Positions 23,372 to 34,343 of a DNA stretch of 64,000 bases are shown piece by piece. Position numbers and translations under genes: made by a program. This stretch comes from Liopterus haemorrhoidalis (Eukaryota > Arthropoda > Insecta > Coleoptera > Dytiscidae), in NCBI GenBank assembly GCA_963971575.1, contig OZ020611.1, forward strand, positions 54,593,381 through 54,657,380, in the 5' to 3' direction. Below the pieces are notes generated by a model, which was given only the letters and a program-made list of their open reading frames with translations, searched no databases and was not told where the DNA came from. The stretch's first letter is position 1; every line of letters begins with the position of its first letter.

Positions 23372-23494
23372 TGTGATATATTTAAAATGTCATAGTAACA
23401 ACTGTGTTGTTACTTGTCAAATATAATAAAAAGTAGTTTAATAAATAAATATATATTCTGGGTATTTGTGCATTATTAATATCGGTCCACCACA
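23372..23494 (+). repeat. 3' LTR of the Mag-clade element
   Basis: 123 bp, identical by eye to 18665-18787, followed by the TTTAG duplication. Confidence 0.92.
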
Positions 23495-23784
23495 TTTAGT
23501 TTCTAAAAATCTGACATATATAATTAGCAAGTGTCTGTATGTAGTGTCGGTAACATTATGACGTCAAATTTTCCAAAGTTTCTCGTGATTGGCTAACTTG
23601 GGACACCCTGTCTCTTGATTGGCTGACAGGTGACACCCTCTCCCGTGATTGGGTAGATATCCTGTCCCTTGATTCGCTGACCGGCGATGAAATTAAGATA
23701 CGTTAAAAAATAAAAACAAATACACATACAAACAATTGAAATTTATATATTATAAATCCGTCATCCGACGGGTGATAACCTAGT

Positions 23785-26151
23785 TAATAAATAATGTAAA
23801 ACATATTTCTTAAGTAATTGCTTTTTTATCTGCGATTCTTACTGTGAATATAATTGTATACATTAAAAATTATTATGTTTAGTTTTTTATTAAAAATTAT
23901 TATTTTTGAGTTTATTTTTATTTTTGATTCAGCCCTCCCAAAGACAAAATCCTGGCTGCGCCACTGATCTTATCTAAGGTACTTGTAATTCCTTTAATAA
24001 AAACTGAATTGTATGTAGTATTTTCTATTTTCAAAATATTTATTTATATTATCAAACAATTTCCCGCCATTACTGTGAAGTCACGTGACAAGCATGAGAG
24101 GATAAATCTGACGCTCGATTGACACATGTGCGCATGCTTCAAAATGATCTTGAGCAGAGATTAAAAATATAATATTCTGATTTATTGTGGATATATTTAA
24201 GATTATCATTAATACATCAATAATAAGACAATAATAATCATCAATTTATTATTTATTTATTTATTTAATAGAACAGCACGTAGCTAATATGAATGATAAT
24301 ACAAAAAAAGAAAAAACAAAAAAAAAAAAACAAAAAACAAATATCACAGTGTTGTCGATAGACATAAAATTATTGTTAAGCAACAAATAATTCATACTTA
24401 AGTTATAATTTGCTTAAATCAATACAAAGGAGATAAAATGAATGACATTACACGTGTGTGCATATAACTACTCACACAGTTAAGACACAAAAAAAGATAC
24501 TTCTGTATTTTTTCAATAATATTTTCTTCCTGTTGCGTTGTCGGTTTTTTAAAATATGAGACTTCTTAATTTTTTTCCTGGTACTAAATAGAGAAATGTG
24601 TTAATTAATTTTTTTATTAGTTGGTTCAAATTTTGTCGTATCTAGTTGGTGTTTCAGTTTTTTCTTTTCTTTGTTAATTTCTAAACATTTTCTAGAAGTA
24701 TAAGCCCAAAGATTGGGCTTCTCATAATAATTTGTGAAAAAATATTCACCAAATCTCATTGTCCGAAAGTAAAAAACTATTGCTGTTGGTAACATTTCTA
24801 TTATAAATTTTTTTCTTCAAGGGTTGTTTGTAAAGTTTTTAAAGTTTGGTGCCCATCACTGCACACCAGGCATTGTAAAACACTTCATTTATATCGGACA
24901 TAAAAACATTGCAATTTATTAAACCGATTTTTTTGAAAATTTTACGAAAAGAAAAAAGTAGTGTCCTGCCTGTTTGTAAACATACATGATGCAGGAAACC
25001 CCTCGCCATATTCGTCGATTACCATTAAAGTTTATCTTATGAATACTTTATAAATGGACATTTAAATTATATTGTTTTGAGAATATTTTATTGCAAATTA
25101 ATCACATCACAGACATTTTCAATTTATTTAAAAATGTGTGCGCTGCATATAAGTACATGTAAACACAACAGTGGTTTCCTGGTTTCATCCTCGTTTCCCG
25201 CTACACTGGAACGCATGCGTATATGTGTTAATCGAGCGTCAGATTTATCCTCTCATCGAAAAGCGCAGTTCTACATACAGTAGCACCATCTATATTTTGA
25301 AATCAAAACCATGTTTTTCTTTCCCGAGAAAATGGTTGTTAAACATATTGTACGCTTCGTTAAACTATAAAATATAAATAAAGTAATTGTGCTGAAACCA
25401 AATACATAATTTAATTTTAAATATTTTGCTTTGTTTGTAATGGCGTGTTGCGCGAACCGTGAAGCCGAGTGCGCTGCACAAAATGTTCAATATGTTGTGT
25501 AAAATAGTGGCAATAAATGTGTGGGTTTATGAAAAGGTTCCCTGAAATTAAAGTTATCTAAAATAATATAAAAAAGTCTGAAAGTATATTGTATTTATTG
25601 GATTCTAACTGGAAATAAGCCGCTGGTAAGCAAGTAATCAATAACTTTAAAAACAGCGCGTGGTTTAAATAAATGGAGAATTTCAGTGTTAATATGAACA
25701 CTACTTGTTCAATTTAGTAAAGCTGTAAACTTCCAAGGTCAAACTATGGTAAATGTTATAGGATAGAACATATTTTGATATTGGAAGTTTACTGCTCCTT
25801 TAAAGAGAGGTACAACAGTATTGATATGTGATTGAAGGAAATATGATTAACGACAGTAGCACTTAGCATATATTTAGCCGTCAATTCGCACATAGCAAAC
25901 AGGTTAATTTAAGCACAATACGTTTTTATTTTATTAAAATGGGAGTAAATCCTTGCAATCTTTTTGAATTTATAAGCGTTACATATGTATAGAGTTGCAT
26001 AACAGAATGATCTCGCGAAATTTTGGAGTAAATATTAACTTTACCTCCATTTTTCTTAGGAAAAGTAAAAAAACTAAGTGAAGTCATACAAGAAACATGA
26101 AAATATAATAAAAATGCACTCAATCTTGCAAGATATAAATTTTATCCATAT
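23785..26151. other. Non-coding, with a 45-bp inverted pair at 24092 and 25213
   Basis: 24092-24137 and 25213-25257 are near-perfect reverse complements (core GATAAATCTGACGCTCGATT), about 1.1 kb apart, and may be the ends of an unclassified element of about 24055-25290. A solitary hAT-like end (CAGTGGCGCAGCCAGGATTT, minus strand) lies at about 23943-23967; plus-strand relatives are at 50334 and 56313. A-rich runs lie at about 24300-24345. I see no gene; short frames such as 24601-24795 (minus) lack any family motif. Confidence 0.5.
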
Positions 26152-26152
26152 T

Positions 26153-26214
<62 letters not shown>
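26152..26214 (+). repeat. (TAA)n microsatellite
   Basis: About 20 TAA units. On the minus strand the sequence runs into this as TAAATAAATAAACTATTATT, like the tail of a LINE, so 26215-26340 may be a LINE 3' untranslated remnant. Confidence 0.9.
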
Positions 26215-26216
<2 letters not shown>

Positions 26217-26360
26217 GTTTATTTATTTAGCTAATGCTAGTAAGCTAATATGTAATATCTTACATTTATATTCATAAAAATATACCTTTCATAACAATAA
26301 AATAAATATTCTATTTATTTTTATACATAATTTACTTATTTTGATAACTAATTTAAACTA

Positions 26361-26510
26361 CAGTCTATTTCAAACGTTTAAGTTGTCACTAGCTAACTTT
26401 ATAATGAGTAAATGGGCTTTTACTAAACAAAATGATCAAAAGTTTCATTCAATTGATAAAAATTACTAGATTTGAAAATATAGTTCCGCTTTAACCAAAG
26501 AAACAGACTA
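26361..26510. mobile_element. Short derivative of MITE M1
   Basis: Ends read CAGTCTATTTCAAACGTTTA and its inverse with few changes, flanked by TA (26359-26360, 26511-26512). Both ends match MITE M1 (16866-17271) but the inside is only about 100 bp. Confidence 0.65.
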
Positions 26511-26565
26511 TAAGTAGACTATATCAAGGTAAAATAAATTGTATGTGTCGGTTGATGGGATTCTC

Positions 26566-27168
26566 TGACAATGGTTCGCGTGGAACCCTGGGGTTCCACG
26601 AAATAATTTTGGGGCTCCGCGAGACAAGTTGTGATATAATATTAAAATAAGATTAGCTGCAATATTTTCTTATAAACGCATTAAACTATTAATGTAAGGC
26701 GCTACACGTACATTTCTAATAAATCTGTCAAATACAGTCAAATTGGTAATGAAAAACCCATTGAATGTACAGCACTGGATTATGAAAAATTAATTGATAT
26801 TGTTTTTTATACCCAATTAAAATCTAAATATGAGGAAATTTCACTGTCAACATTCTAAAAAAAGGTCGTCACTTATAAATTTCAAGTGAAGACCTAAAAA
26901 AAGGTCCTCATTTCTAAATTTTACGTAAAGACCTAAAAAAAAGGTCCTCACTTCACTTCTAAAATTACATTTCACTAACTTACTTTTATATTCATTTAAC
27001 GCCCTTTCGAATCTCACGTCAGCGCCCCCCCTCACGGTGGCGCAAGCATGCACCGCCATGCGGTATGCCTTGCATACTCGGCAGCGCCGGCTCTGGCGTA
27101 TGACGAGGGTTCCATGATCCGTAAAAAATTGCCTAAGGGTTCCAGAAGAAAAAAAGTTTGGGAAACCC
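26566..27168. mobile_element. Probable hAT-derived element
   Basis: The left end CAATGGTTCGCGTGGAACCC and right end CAGGGTTTCCCAAAC (reverse complement) resemble hAT ends of the CAGxGGTTCCCAAAC type, each followed by a GGTTCCA-type block. No 8-bp duplication is evident. It carries three copies of the palindromic AGGACCT...AGGTCCTCA motif at about 26863-26960, also present at 1339, 1808 and 8940. Confidence 0.45.
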
Positions 27169-27208
27169 TGAGCTAGAGTAAGGTTCTGGCATGCACCCCA
27201 GTTAGCGT

Positions 27209-27427
27209 CAGTGGCGGACTTAACGGGTGTCGGGCCTGGCGCCTGCCAGGGGCTCAGTGGATATTTTCTTATTTAGCACAAATATAATATATTGGAGGAA
27301 CGGTTAAGGGGGTCCCCATGCGTTTAGCGCCAGGGGCCCCGAGGGGTGTAAGTCTGCCTCGGGAAAGGGGAAGGAGGCCCCCATGCGTTTAGCGCCAGGG
27401 GCCCCGAGGGGTGTAAGTCCGCCTCTG
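27209..27427. mobile_element. 219-bp hAT MITE
   Basis: The left end CAGTGGCGGACTTA and right end CAGAGGCGGACTTA (reverse complement) are flanked by a perfect 8-bp duplication GTTAGCGT (27201-27208, 27428-27435). The right half is tandemly duplicated: CATGCGTTTAGCGCCAGGGG occurs twice, about 65 bp apart. Non-coding. Confidence 0.88.
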
Positions 27428-27435
27428 GTTAGCGT

Positions 27436-28204
27436 ATTCGAGGGTGTCACTTCTCAATACCTAGTGAGTGACTATCATTTGTCTACATTATTTTCTCGTG
27501 CAAATTTTACAATTTTTTTTAATTGTATTTACCAATTTTAGGGTGGGGAGCATAAAAAATATATTTACACGTCCTCACATATGTATTTTAAAAAATATGG
27601 TCAATTTATGTCAGTTTTTTACATTTATCAAATATGGTAAACCATAGCTTGTAATGGAGATTATTTTTGAGATCTACGACTCAAAATACATAAGTATACA
27701 CATTTTGAAGTAAATCAGAGTGACAACATTTTTGCTCAAAAATCGAATTAAAACGTAAGGCGGTACCATGTAAATGTTGGGTTTTTAAGACCCCAATTTT
27801 TTTCTAGATTAAACAATATACGAAGATTTCAAAAATTTTAAAACACTGTTCTCTAAATTTTTAAGTTAGAATTAATTGAAATTTCAAAAAATAAATAAAT
27901 AAATAAATTACAAATTAAACTTTGCAAGAAATTTTTTTATTTGGGAGTTACTTCAAAATTAGCCCTAAGGCCCTTTAAACCCTCAGGATTTCAAAAATTT
28001 CAACCACAGATTTCTATCTAATTTAGATTTTGAGATACGGTCTTTCGGAAATGAAATATTTACATATTTTCAAAACTACACGGATCAAAAAGGCGTTAAT
28101 TAAGGAGAGCCCTATTTTTTATCTAGGAACAAAAAAAAAACTTAGCCTGGGTGAACTTGACCAGACAAGGTTTAAAAAAAATAACATTGCTAAGGTACAA
28201 AAAA
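27436..28204. other. AT-rich, no gene seen
   Basis: No frame with family motifs. I see nothing to annotate except short A/T runs. Confidence 0.4.
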
Positions 28205-30215
28205 TAAAAAATCAGCTGTGGCCACCACAGGACCGACTACCATCATAAAGTACTTATATAAAATAGATTCTAGCAGCAGAGTAGAAATAACTTGGCCTAG
28301 TATTTTCTAAAGAGATATTATTTATCATGACCATGGAAACGTTACATATAAGTATAAAAAAACTGAGACGAAAAATTTTACAGAAATTATTCGAAGTTTT
28401 TCGTTTTATCAAAAAACGTCTCAAATAAAAGTTATTATTTATTGCTTTTATAGCAACTTTTGTTCAATAAATTTTATCGAAATATTTTTCTGTTGTGAAA
28501 TATTCACAAAAATCTTAAAATCGAAACGAGTAAACTCCCATTTTTAGTCAACCGATTTTTACCAAAAGTTGATCAACTGGTGCCATTGATGGCAGAAGCT
28601 TAAATATGAAGTTTAATAAAAATCCTTTCAGCCGAATTTGCTCTGCACGTGTACACAGATAGACAGACAGACAGACGGACACACAGACGGACAGACAGAC
28701 GGACAGACAGACCAACAGACATCATTCTAAAAATAGTCAAAACGTTATGTAGGGACCTCAATTCGTGGAGATCCATCGAAATATCGAAATGTCAAAATCT
28801 GTATGATCACAATACCTCCCTTATATATGTTGGCGGTCGGTAAAAAGTTATAGTTATTTGTAGACGGCCTCAATACATATGTCGTAGTATAAAAATATAA
28901 AACAATTATTAACGTTCACAAAGATAATTTGAACCTAAAAACTGGTCACATTGTTTTACGGAATTCACTGTTCCACTTTTTCACTCCTAGGTATCCTCAC
29001 TGTAATATACAGATGAAATGTTGGTTGTCTGATATTAGGCGTTGATATCCAAATATAGTGTTAATTTGGTTGCATGAGGATAGGCGAAGAGAATTTGTAC
29101 AATTTAAGCTTTTTTATTGTGATCATACCGATTTTGACATTTTGAAATTTCGATGGATCTCCACGTCCCTACATAACGTTTTGACAATTTTTATCTGTCT
29201 GTCTGTGTACACGTGCAGAGCAAATTCGGCTGAAAGGTTTTTTATAAAACTTCATATTTAAGCTTTTGCCATCAACGGAACGAGTTGATCAACTTTTGGT
29301 AAAAATCGGTTGACCAGAAATGGGAGTTTACTCTTGTCGATTTTAAGATTTTTGCGAATATTTAGCAACAGAAAAATATTTCGAAAAAAATTATTCAACA
29401 AAAGTTGCTATAAATGCAATAACTAATCATTTTTATTTGAGATGTTTTTTGGTAAAACGAAAAATTTCGAAAATTTTACAAAAATGTTGCGCCAGTTTTT
29501 CATTATTATATGTAACGTTTCCATGGTCATGATAAAAAATATCTCTGTTAGAAAATATTTGGCCAACTTATTTCTACTCTACTGCTAGAATGCAGGTATT
29601 TTATACAAGTACTTTGCGATGGCGGTTGGTCCTGTGGTGGTCACAGCTGATTTTTTTTTTTTTTTTGATAACTTGCCAGTTTTTTTGAACTAGTTGAATT
29701 TAGGTCCCTACATAACGTTTTGACTATTTTTAGCATGATGTCTGTCGGTCTGTATGTCCGTCTGTCTGTCCGTCTATCTGTGTACACGTGCAGAGCAAAT
29801 TCGCCTGAAATGATTATTATAAAACTTCATATTTAAGCTTCTGCTATCAATGGCGCGAGTTGATCAACTTTTGGTAAAAATCGGTTGACTATAAATGGGA
29901 ATTAACTCGTGTCGATTTTAAGATTTTTGCGAATATTTAGCAACAGAAAAATATTTCGAAAAATTTATTTAACAAAAGTTGCTATAAATACAATAAATAA
30001 TAACTTTTAATTCAAACGTTTTTTGATAAAAGGAAAAATTACGAAAAAAGTATCTATTTTTTCCTACTTATATGTAACGTTTCCATGGTCATGATAAATA
30101 ATATCTCTGTTAGAAAATATTAGACCAACTTATTTCCACTGTGCTGCTAGAATGTATTTTATATAAGTAGTTTGTGATGGCGGTCGGTCCTGTGGTGGCC
30201 ACAGCTGATTTTTCT
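28205..30215. repeat. Dispersed repeat R3: inverted pair plus a third copy
   Basis: 28205-28850 is repeated in reverse complement at about 29090-29655, separated by about 240 bp. A third copy, in the same orientation as the second, covers about 29690-30215. Shared blocks include ACGTTATGTAGGGACCT, CATGACCATGGAAACG and a (GACA/GACG)n patch (28655-28715; inverted 29195-29210, 29745-29785). A fourth partial copy is at 48395-48650. Transcribed through, the first pair would fold into a hairpin of more than 500 bp. Confidence 0.75.
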
Positions 30216-30860
30216 CTATTGGTGGCTTTTGTCATCCAGTCGTGTCCTGTATGCCTTTTAATATCTTTCGTCCATCTTGTTTGCGGCCTTCCTATTGGAC
30301 GTTTATGAAGTAGTGGTGTCCACTCCAATTTTTGGGTCCATCGGTTATCTCTGGCTCTACAAATATGACCTGCCCAGCTCCATCTGTTGACAGATCCTTC
30401 TCACAACATACATTGGTCTTTGTGTGTCTTCTAGTTTTTTCACAATACTTTTATTTATTGTCCATGTCTAAATACCGTATGTGACAGTATGCACTGACAA
30501 AGGTTTGAGCTTTTAAGGGGTTAGGTTAATAGAAAATAAATTTCATTTTATTAAATGCAGCCCAACCCAGTGATATGCGTCTTTTTAAGTCTGCCTTAAG
30601 ATTTTTTTTAAAGATACGTATTTCCTGCCCAAGATAAAGATTGGAAGACTCGACTCTTTCTATGAAAGCACCATTTAAGTCAGGTTGTTTTGTAGTTCGT
30701 AAGAAGGTGGAGCATTTGTCATATACTTGGTCTTGGTTATATTAATTTTTAGGCCATTTTATCCGGATTCTTTATGCAGTTGTTTCAGTATGATTTATAG
30801 CTCCTCAAAGCTGTTTGCAGTTATCACAATATCCTCTGCAAACCTCAGGTGGCTTAAAAA
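30216..30860 (-). pseudogene. RTE-like LINE fossil, RT to C-terminus
   Basis: The minus strand near 30845-30815 encodes L-S-H-L-R-F-A-E-D-I-V-I-T-A, the RT catalytic box of RTE-type LINEs (second position normally aspartate). There follow L-K-I-N-x-x-K-T-K-Y-M-T-N (about 30740), several stops, and near 30330-30225 the conserved C-terminal G-R-P-Q-T-R-W-x-x-D-I...W-x-x-x-A-x-x-R. It has several frameshifts and stops, and its 3' end runs into repeat R3. Confidence 0.75.
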
Positions 30861-31059
30861 ATCACTGTGGGTATATTCGAGTTGTACAGGGTAGGTCGAG
30901 CGCTGAGCGAATAGTTGATGATGACGTCATGAATACAACACTGACTGAGCGCAGCAACTCGAACACGGAGCGAGCTTGGATTGTGACGTAAAATATAACC
31001 CTACAATTTTAGGCGGTGTTTCTACAGTCAGATTAGTTCACGTCAGTCATGCATCAAAA

Positions 31060-31350
31060 TTATGTACTTCGGTTTGCCATTGAATTATTTTTCAATGATG
31101 AATTTTTTTTTCAAAGATGATGAATCTGAACAAGTCATTTTACAAAAAGTGTGGGGGTTTGCAGAAACTACGGTACCAAAATTTACAGATTGTCAATTCA
31201 AATCACATTTTCGGGTATCTCCTACAGTTTTCGAAAATGTTCTTGGAAAACTGCAAGCAATGCCAGTTCATTTGAGACCGGGGTAAATACCGAAAAAAAA
31301 CTCGAGAAACAGCTTATGATAGCATTTATGGTACCTTGCCAACATTGAGA
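31060..31350 (+). pseudogene. HARBI1-like transposase N-terminal fragment
   Basis: The frame encodes F-K-S-H-F-R-V-S-P-T-V-F-E-N-V-L, the helix-turn-helix start typical of PIF/Harbinger nucleases, then a frameshift at about 31285 and V-N-T-E-K-K-L...L-M-I-A-F-M in the next frame, matching the family's EK-L-L-I-x-L block. The DDE catalytic domain is gone. Confidence 0.7.
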
Positions 31351-31601
31351 GGTCCTATAAATTTACCATTAGAACATAACCCTGTTTCTTTCATGTTAAT
31401 TTTATGCACGGTGTATTTAATTATTTTTGTGTTGTGTTTACAAACACAATATAGCTTTCAAAGTTAATAAAAAGTCACAAATACAGAAAATTGTACTACT
31501 TTTCCCACCGTTCCCACACCTTTTTCCGCCATACCCCATATGCCCGGTCTTAAAACCAGGGTGACCAGATTTCAGTTTAGGTAAACCCCGATATTAAAAA
31601 A

Positions 31602-32422
31602 TTGATGTGAAGTGTGAATTTTCACACATTTCAGGGTTTTGCAGGTATTTAGTAAGTGAATGATGATTATTTGAGATGCCAAAACAAATTTTATATTAAA
31701 ATTTTTTTTTTGTTAATTTTAATTCGAACGCCTAATACCATTATTTAGGTTTCTAAATATATGCAGTTTTTTTTTTATATATATATATATATAGCAAGGT
31801 TCATTAAGAATTTTAAAAATTGCGCCTATGGCTTCCATTGGTTGTTATAAGTTCCGCCCCTCTGATTTCGTGTACATTGAAACAGAATTAAATTATAATT
31901 TAAACAATTTCCATTGGTTATTAAATTTTCGCTTTTAAAAATTAAATGCAACATTTGCCAAAATATAACTAGAATTTTAAAAATAATTTAAACAATATAA
32001 CAATTAAAAAAAAAAAACAAAAATAATATTGTCTCTTCTCGCAGGGTTCGATCCCTTTCGGATCGAGTTACTGGGGTGAAAAGCCAGCATCAAAAGCACT
32101 ACACCAGCATACATGTTCTAGTGTAGCGTGTTATAAAGCTATAACTTGTGTACATTATTAGCCAAAAATCACAAAAAATGCGTTTTTTTCCAAAAACGTA
32201 ATCTGATCAAAATTTCCTGTTGTACTTTTCCGGTTCACACCAATGTACATTACTAAGAATTTGTTCAGATTTTTAGTTTAAACCATCTGGCCTACAGGGT
32301 GTGGGACAAAAAAATTTTTGCACAATTTTGGCAAAATTCGCTTCAAAATAATTTATTTTGCAAAAATAAAAATTTGATCGTTAATCCACGTACCAAGGGC
32401 TTTCATTTGATACCCTACTCAG

Positions 32423-32457
<35 letters not shown>

Positions 32458-32661
32458 TCGATGAGCACATATTTGTTTATATTTTAAGGGGATATGTTTT
32501 TTAGATGTTTTAGTATTTTCCCTATGTGCGGGTCAAAGAGTTGTATAAGCATGCCAAATTTCAACTCTCTAGGTTTAGCCGTTTGGCTACAATTTTTACC
32601 GAACAGACAGACGACAAAATGACGGTATAAGGATTTTTTGGTCATACCTACAAAACCCTAA
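31602..32661 (+). repeat. Repeat R1 copy nested in hAT
   Basis: The left end has GTGAATTTTCACACATTTC then AGGGTTTTGCAGGTAT; the right end has CATACCTACAAAACCCT. The inner ~250-bp module (about 32170-32420) matches those at 6585-6830 and 51120-51360. (AT)n runs lie at about 31773-31794 and 32425-32452. Confidence 0.65.
31790..32125 (-). mobile_element. tRNA-Glu-derived SINE
   Basis: On the minus strand 32110-32040 reads like a tRNA: an A-box-like TGGTGTAGTGCTTTTG, an anticodon arm CTGGCTTTTCACCCCAG with anticodon TTC (Glu), and a B box GGGATCGAACCC. The body continues to about 31790 with a T-rich stretch and the block CCAATGGAAGCCATAGGCGC. Two other copies with the same head and body are at 47930-48235 and 51930-52420 on the plus strand. 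It is not a functional tRNA gene: it has extra bases and no acceptor stem. Confidence 0.75.
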
Positions 32662-33607
32662 AAAGAAACATCATAACAATCAATGTATGTATATAAAAAG
32701 GTATAATATAAATTAAACTAACATTAATTATTCTCGAAATAGGAACTCTGTATATAGTGATATAATCAGTTAAAATGCTTATAATAATAAAATACAAATA
32801 AAATGAAACAGGGGAACTAAATTAGAAATTATATTTCTTACTGGTCTGACAACATTTCAGTAATTCTTTCTGCTCATCTTTTGATAGGTAATGTCGTTTA
32901 TATTTTATTTTATTTTGCTTTTATTTCGTAAAACATTAACAACGTCCATCGACCGTCAACCGTCACCCGCTACTCTCTGACTCGCACTACCGGCTGACAG
33001 TTGATAGTCCGAGTGCAACAGTTGGCGACACAGAACAGTTAAAAAGTCGGCGACTGCTTCAGGCTCTATATATCCAGCTAATCGGCTTTAACCTTTGACA
33101 TGATCGGAAATAGAAAGAATTAGATACACGGTAGCACTGCGCGCGAGGTTTGCTATGATTATATGAAACGTAATTATGTTACTTTCATTGCTATAAACCA
33201 TTTACATTAATTTGAGGTAAAATTAGCGTAACCCGGAGATTTTGTAACAAAACCCGGAGCCCAAAGAAACGATGTGGAAACCCTGAAACTCCGGGTGAAA
33301 CCCTGAGATCTGGTCACCCTGCTTAAAACCCCAGACACATAGAGCGTACTTTAAATACACCCTCGACCGCAAAACGAATGTAATTGAATGTACTCCGAGC
33401 GTCAATTCGAACAAGTTTGAGTGTTCAGAACGTGCTCGGAGCATTCGGAGCGTCAAATCGAATGTACCCTGTATGAGTATAGGGGCACAATAAAGAACCA
33501 TTGGTCTGTGGTGTCCAATAATTAAAATATATTTAATTAAAATAACATAAAATTATTGTTGAATGCTTAAACTTCAAACGGATTATGAAATTGTTAATTT
33601 GTTTCAG

Positions 33608-34343
33608 AAGAAATTCATATAATTCACTAAACAGAAGAAGCAACATTACTTAAAAATGAGCACCAAATCCCCGTCTACTAAACCCAAACGCAAAAGAACA
33701 AAAGAAGAATCAAAACATGAAACGGTTGCACCGGTTCATAAGTCAAACGTCAAAGCTGACAACAATCTGTCAGATTCACCCATTCCAACAGATTATGAGG
33801 AGAGTGTCGAATCAAACCGAACTTTCATCTACGAAGATAAAAACGACAACGTTCCTCCAATATCCAGAGACATATCCATCGATACTGGCCTCCAAATAAA
33901 TTGCAAGATAGAAAACGGTATTATTGGTTTTATGGAACAAGAAATAAAAAAAGAAAAAAGTAAGTATACACATTTTACCGATTCTCGCCCGCAAAGTTTG
34001 AGCTTTTACGAAGAAGAAAAAGCTCCTGAGGAGCTTTCAGGACAATTAGAACAACTTAGTCCTGAAGAGAAACGTGTTCTAAAGCGCAGACGTGATGAAC
34101 GTAAGATTGATATTGAGCTAGATGCTAGCACTTACAAGGAAATTCAAAATGTATTGAATAGGGAAAAAGAAGAAGTGTTGTTGGCGGGAATTATGAAATC
34201 GCAAAAGAGTAAATCTAGAAAAAAGAAACAGTTTGATAGTGATGAAAATATTCCAGGGATTGGTGATTCTAGAGAACATATGATTCCTAACGGGAAGAAG
34301 AAATCTAAGAAATCCAAGAAAAGGGAGTCTTCTCCTCTTCCAG
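33608..34343 (+). CDS. Probable host-gene exon, Lys-rich nuclear-type protein, N-terminus
   Basis: A pyrimidine-rich acceptor (TTTGTTTCAG) ends at 33607, the first ATG is at 33656, and the frame stays open for 229 codons to a donor (CCAG|GTAAAAT) at 34344, in phase 1. The protein is hydrophilic. It has a basic start (P-K-R-K-R-T-K), an acidic Ser/Asp-rich middle, then residues about 131-175 rich in E/K/R (S-P-E-E-K-R-V-L-K-R-R-R, probable helix), and a strong nuclear-localisation-like end (G-K-K-K-S-K-K-S-K-K-R-E). No transposon domain is present and codon use is unlike the surrounding repeats. An internal GTAAGTAT at 33960 could act as an alternative donor. I do not recognise the gene. A gene-prediction artefact cannot be excluded, but the exon signals are coherent. 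Confidence 0.55.

Larger units (their letters stand above)
18665..23494 (+). mobile_element. Mag-clade Ty3/Gypsy LTR retrotransposon (young, MITE-interrupted)
   Basis: Full-length element with two 123-bp LTRs (18665-18787, 23372-23494). They begin TGTGATATAT, end CCACCACA, and are identical by eye. It is flanked by a 5-bp duplication TTTAG (18660-18664, 23495-23499). A primer-binding-like TTGGCGACGAG follows the 5' LTR; a purine run (GGGGAAAGGAAT) precedes the 3' LTR. A single gag-pol frame, short LTRs and the K-R-H-x-D-Q C-terminus point to the Mag clade. The frame is broken only by the MITE at 20235-20676, so the element was coding-complete when it landed. Confidence 0.9.
18581..23784 (+). 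mobile_element. Helitron-like element copy, split by an LTR retrotransposon
   Basis: 18581-18664 is a partial 121-bp unit of the array seen at 1883-2340. 23495-23784 is the right part of the same repeat, including the GTGATTGGCTAAC units and the hairpin plus CCTAGT end (about 23759-23784). Between them lies the Mag-clade element 18665-23494. Joining the flanks, with one TTTAG kept, gives the same order of sequence as the copy at 1883-2718, so it is a clean insertion. Confidence 0.6.
31557..33321. mobile_element. Non-autonomous hAT element
   Basis: Ends read CAGGGTGACCAGATTTCAG on the left and CAGGGTGACCAGATCTCAG (reverse complement) on the right, flanked by a perfect 8-bp duplication CTTAAAAC (31549-31556, 33322-33329). 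No transposase. It contains a copy of repeat R1 and within that a SINE. Confidence 0.92.
30869..33469 (+). mobile_element. PIF/Harbinger element with remnant transposase, hAT-interrupted
   Basis: Ends read GGGTATATTCGAGTTG on the left and GGGTACATTCGATTTG (reverse complement) on the right, flanked by TGT (30866-30868, 33470-33472). 31060-31350 keeps the start of a HARBI1-like transposase. The right part (31380-31548 plus 33330-33469) matches the MITEs at 17578-18243 and 16098-16462. The hAT at 31557-33321 is inserted in its right arm. Confidence 0.8.

Noticed and set aside
26566..27168. 8-bp duplication for the hAT-like element
   Set aside because: The bases on either side do not match, so the element is listed only on end similarity.
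32040..32110. A functional tRNA-Glu gene
   Set aside because: The anticodon arm and B box are recognisable but there is no acceptor stem, extra bases are present, and the same sequence continues into a SINE body found at two other loci.
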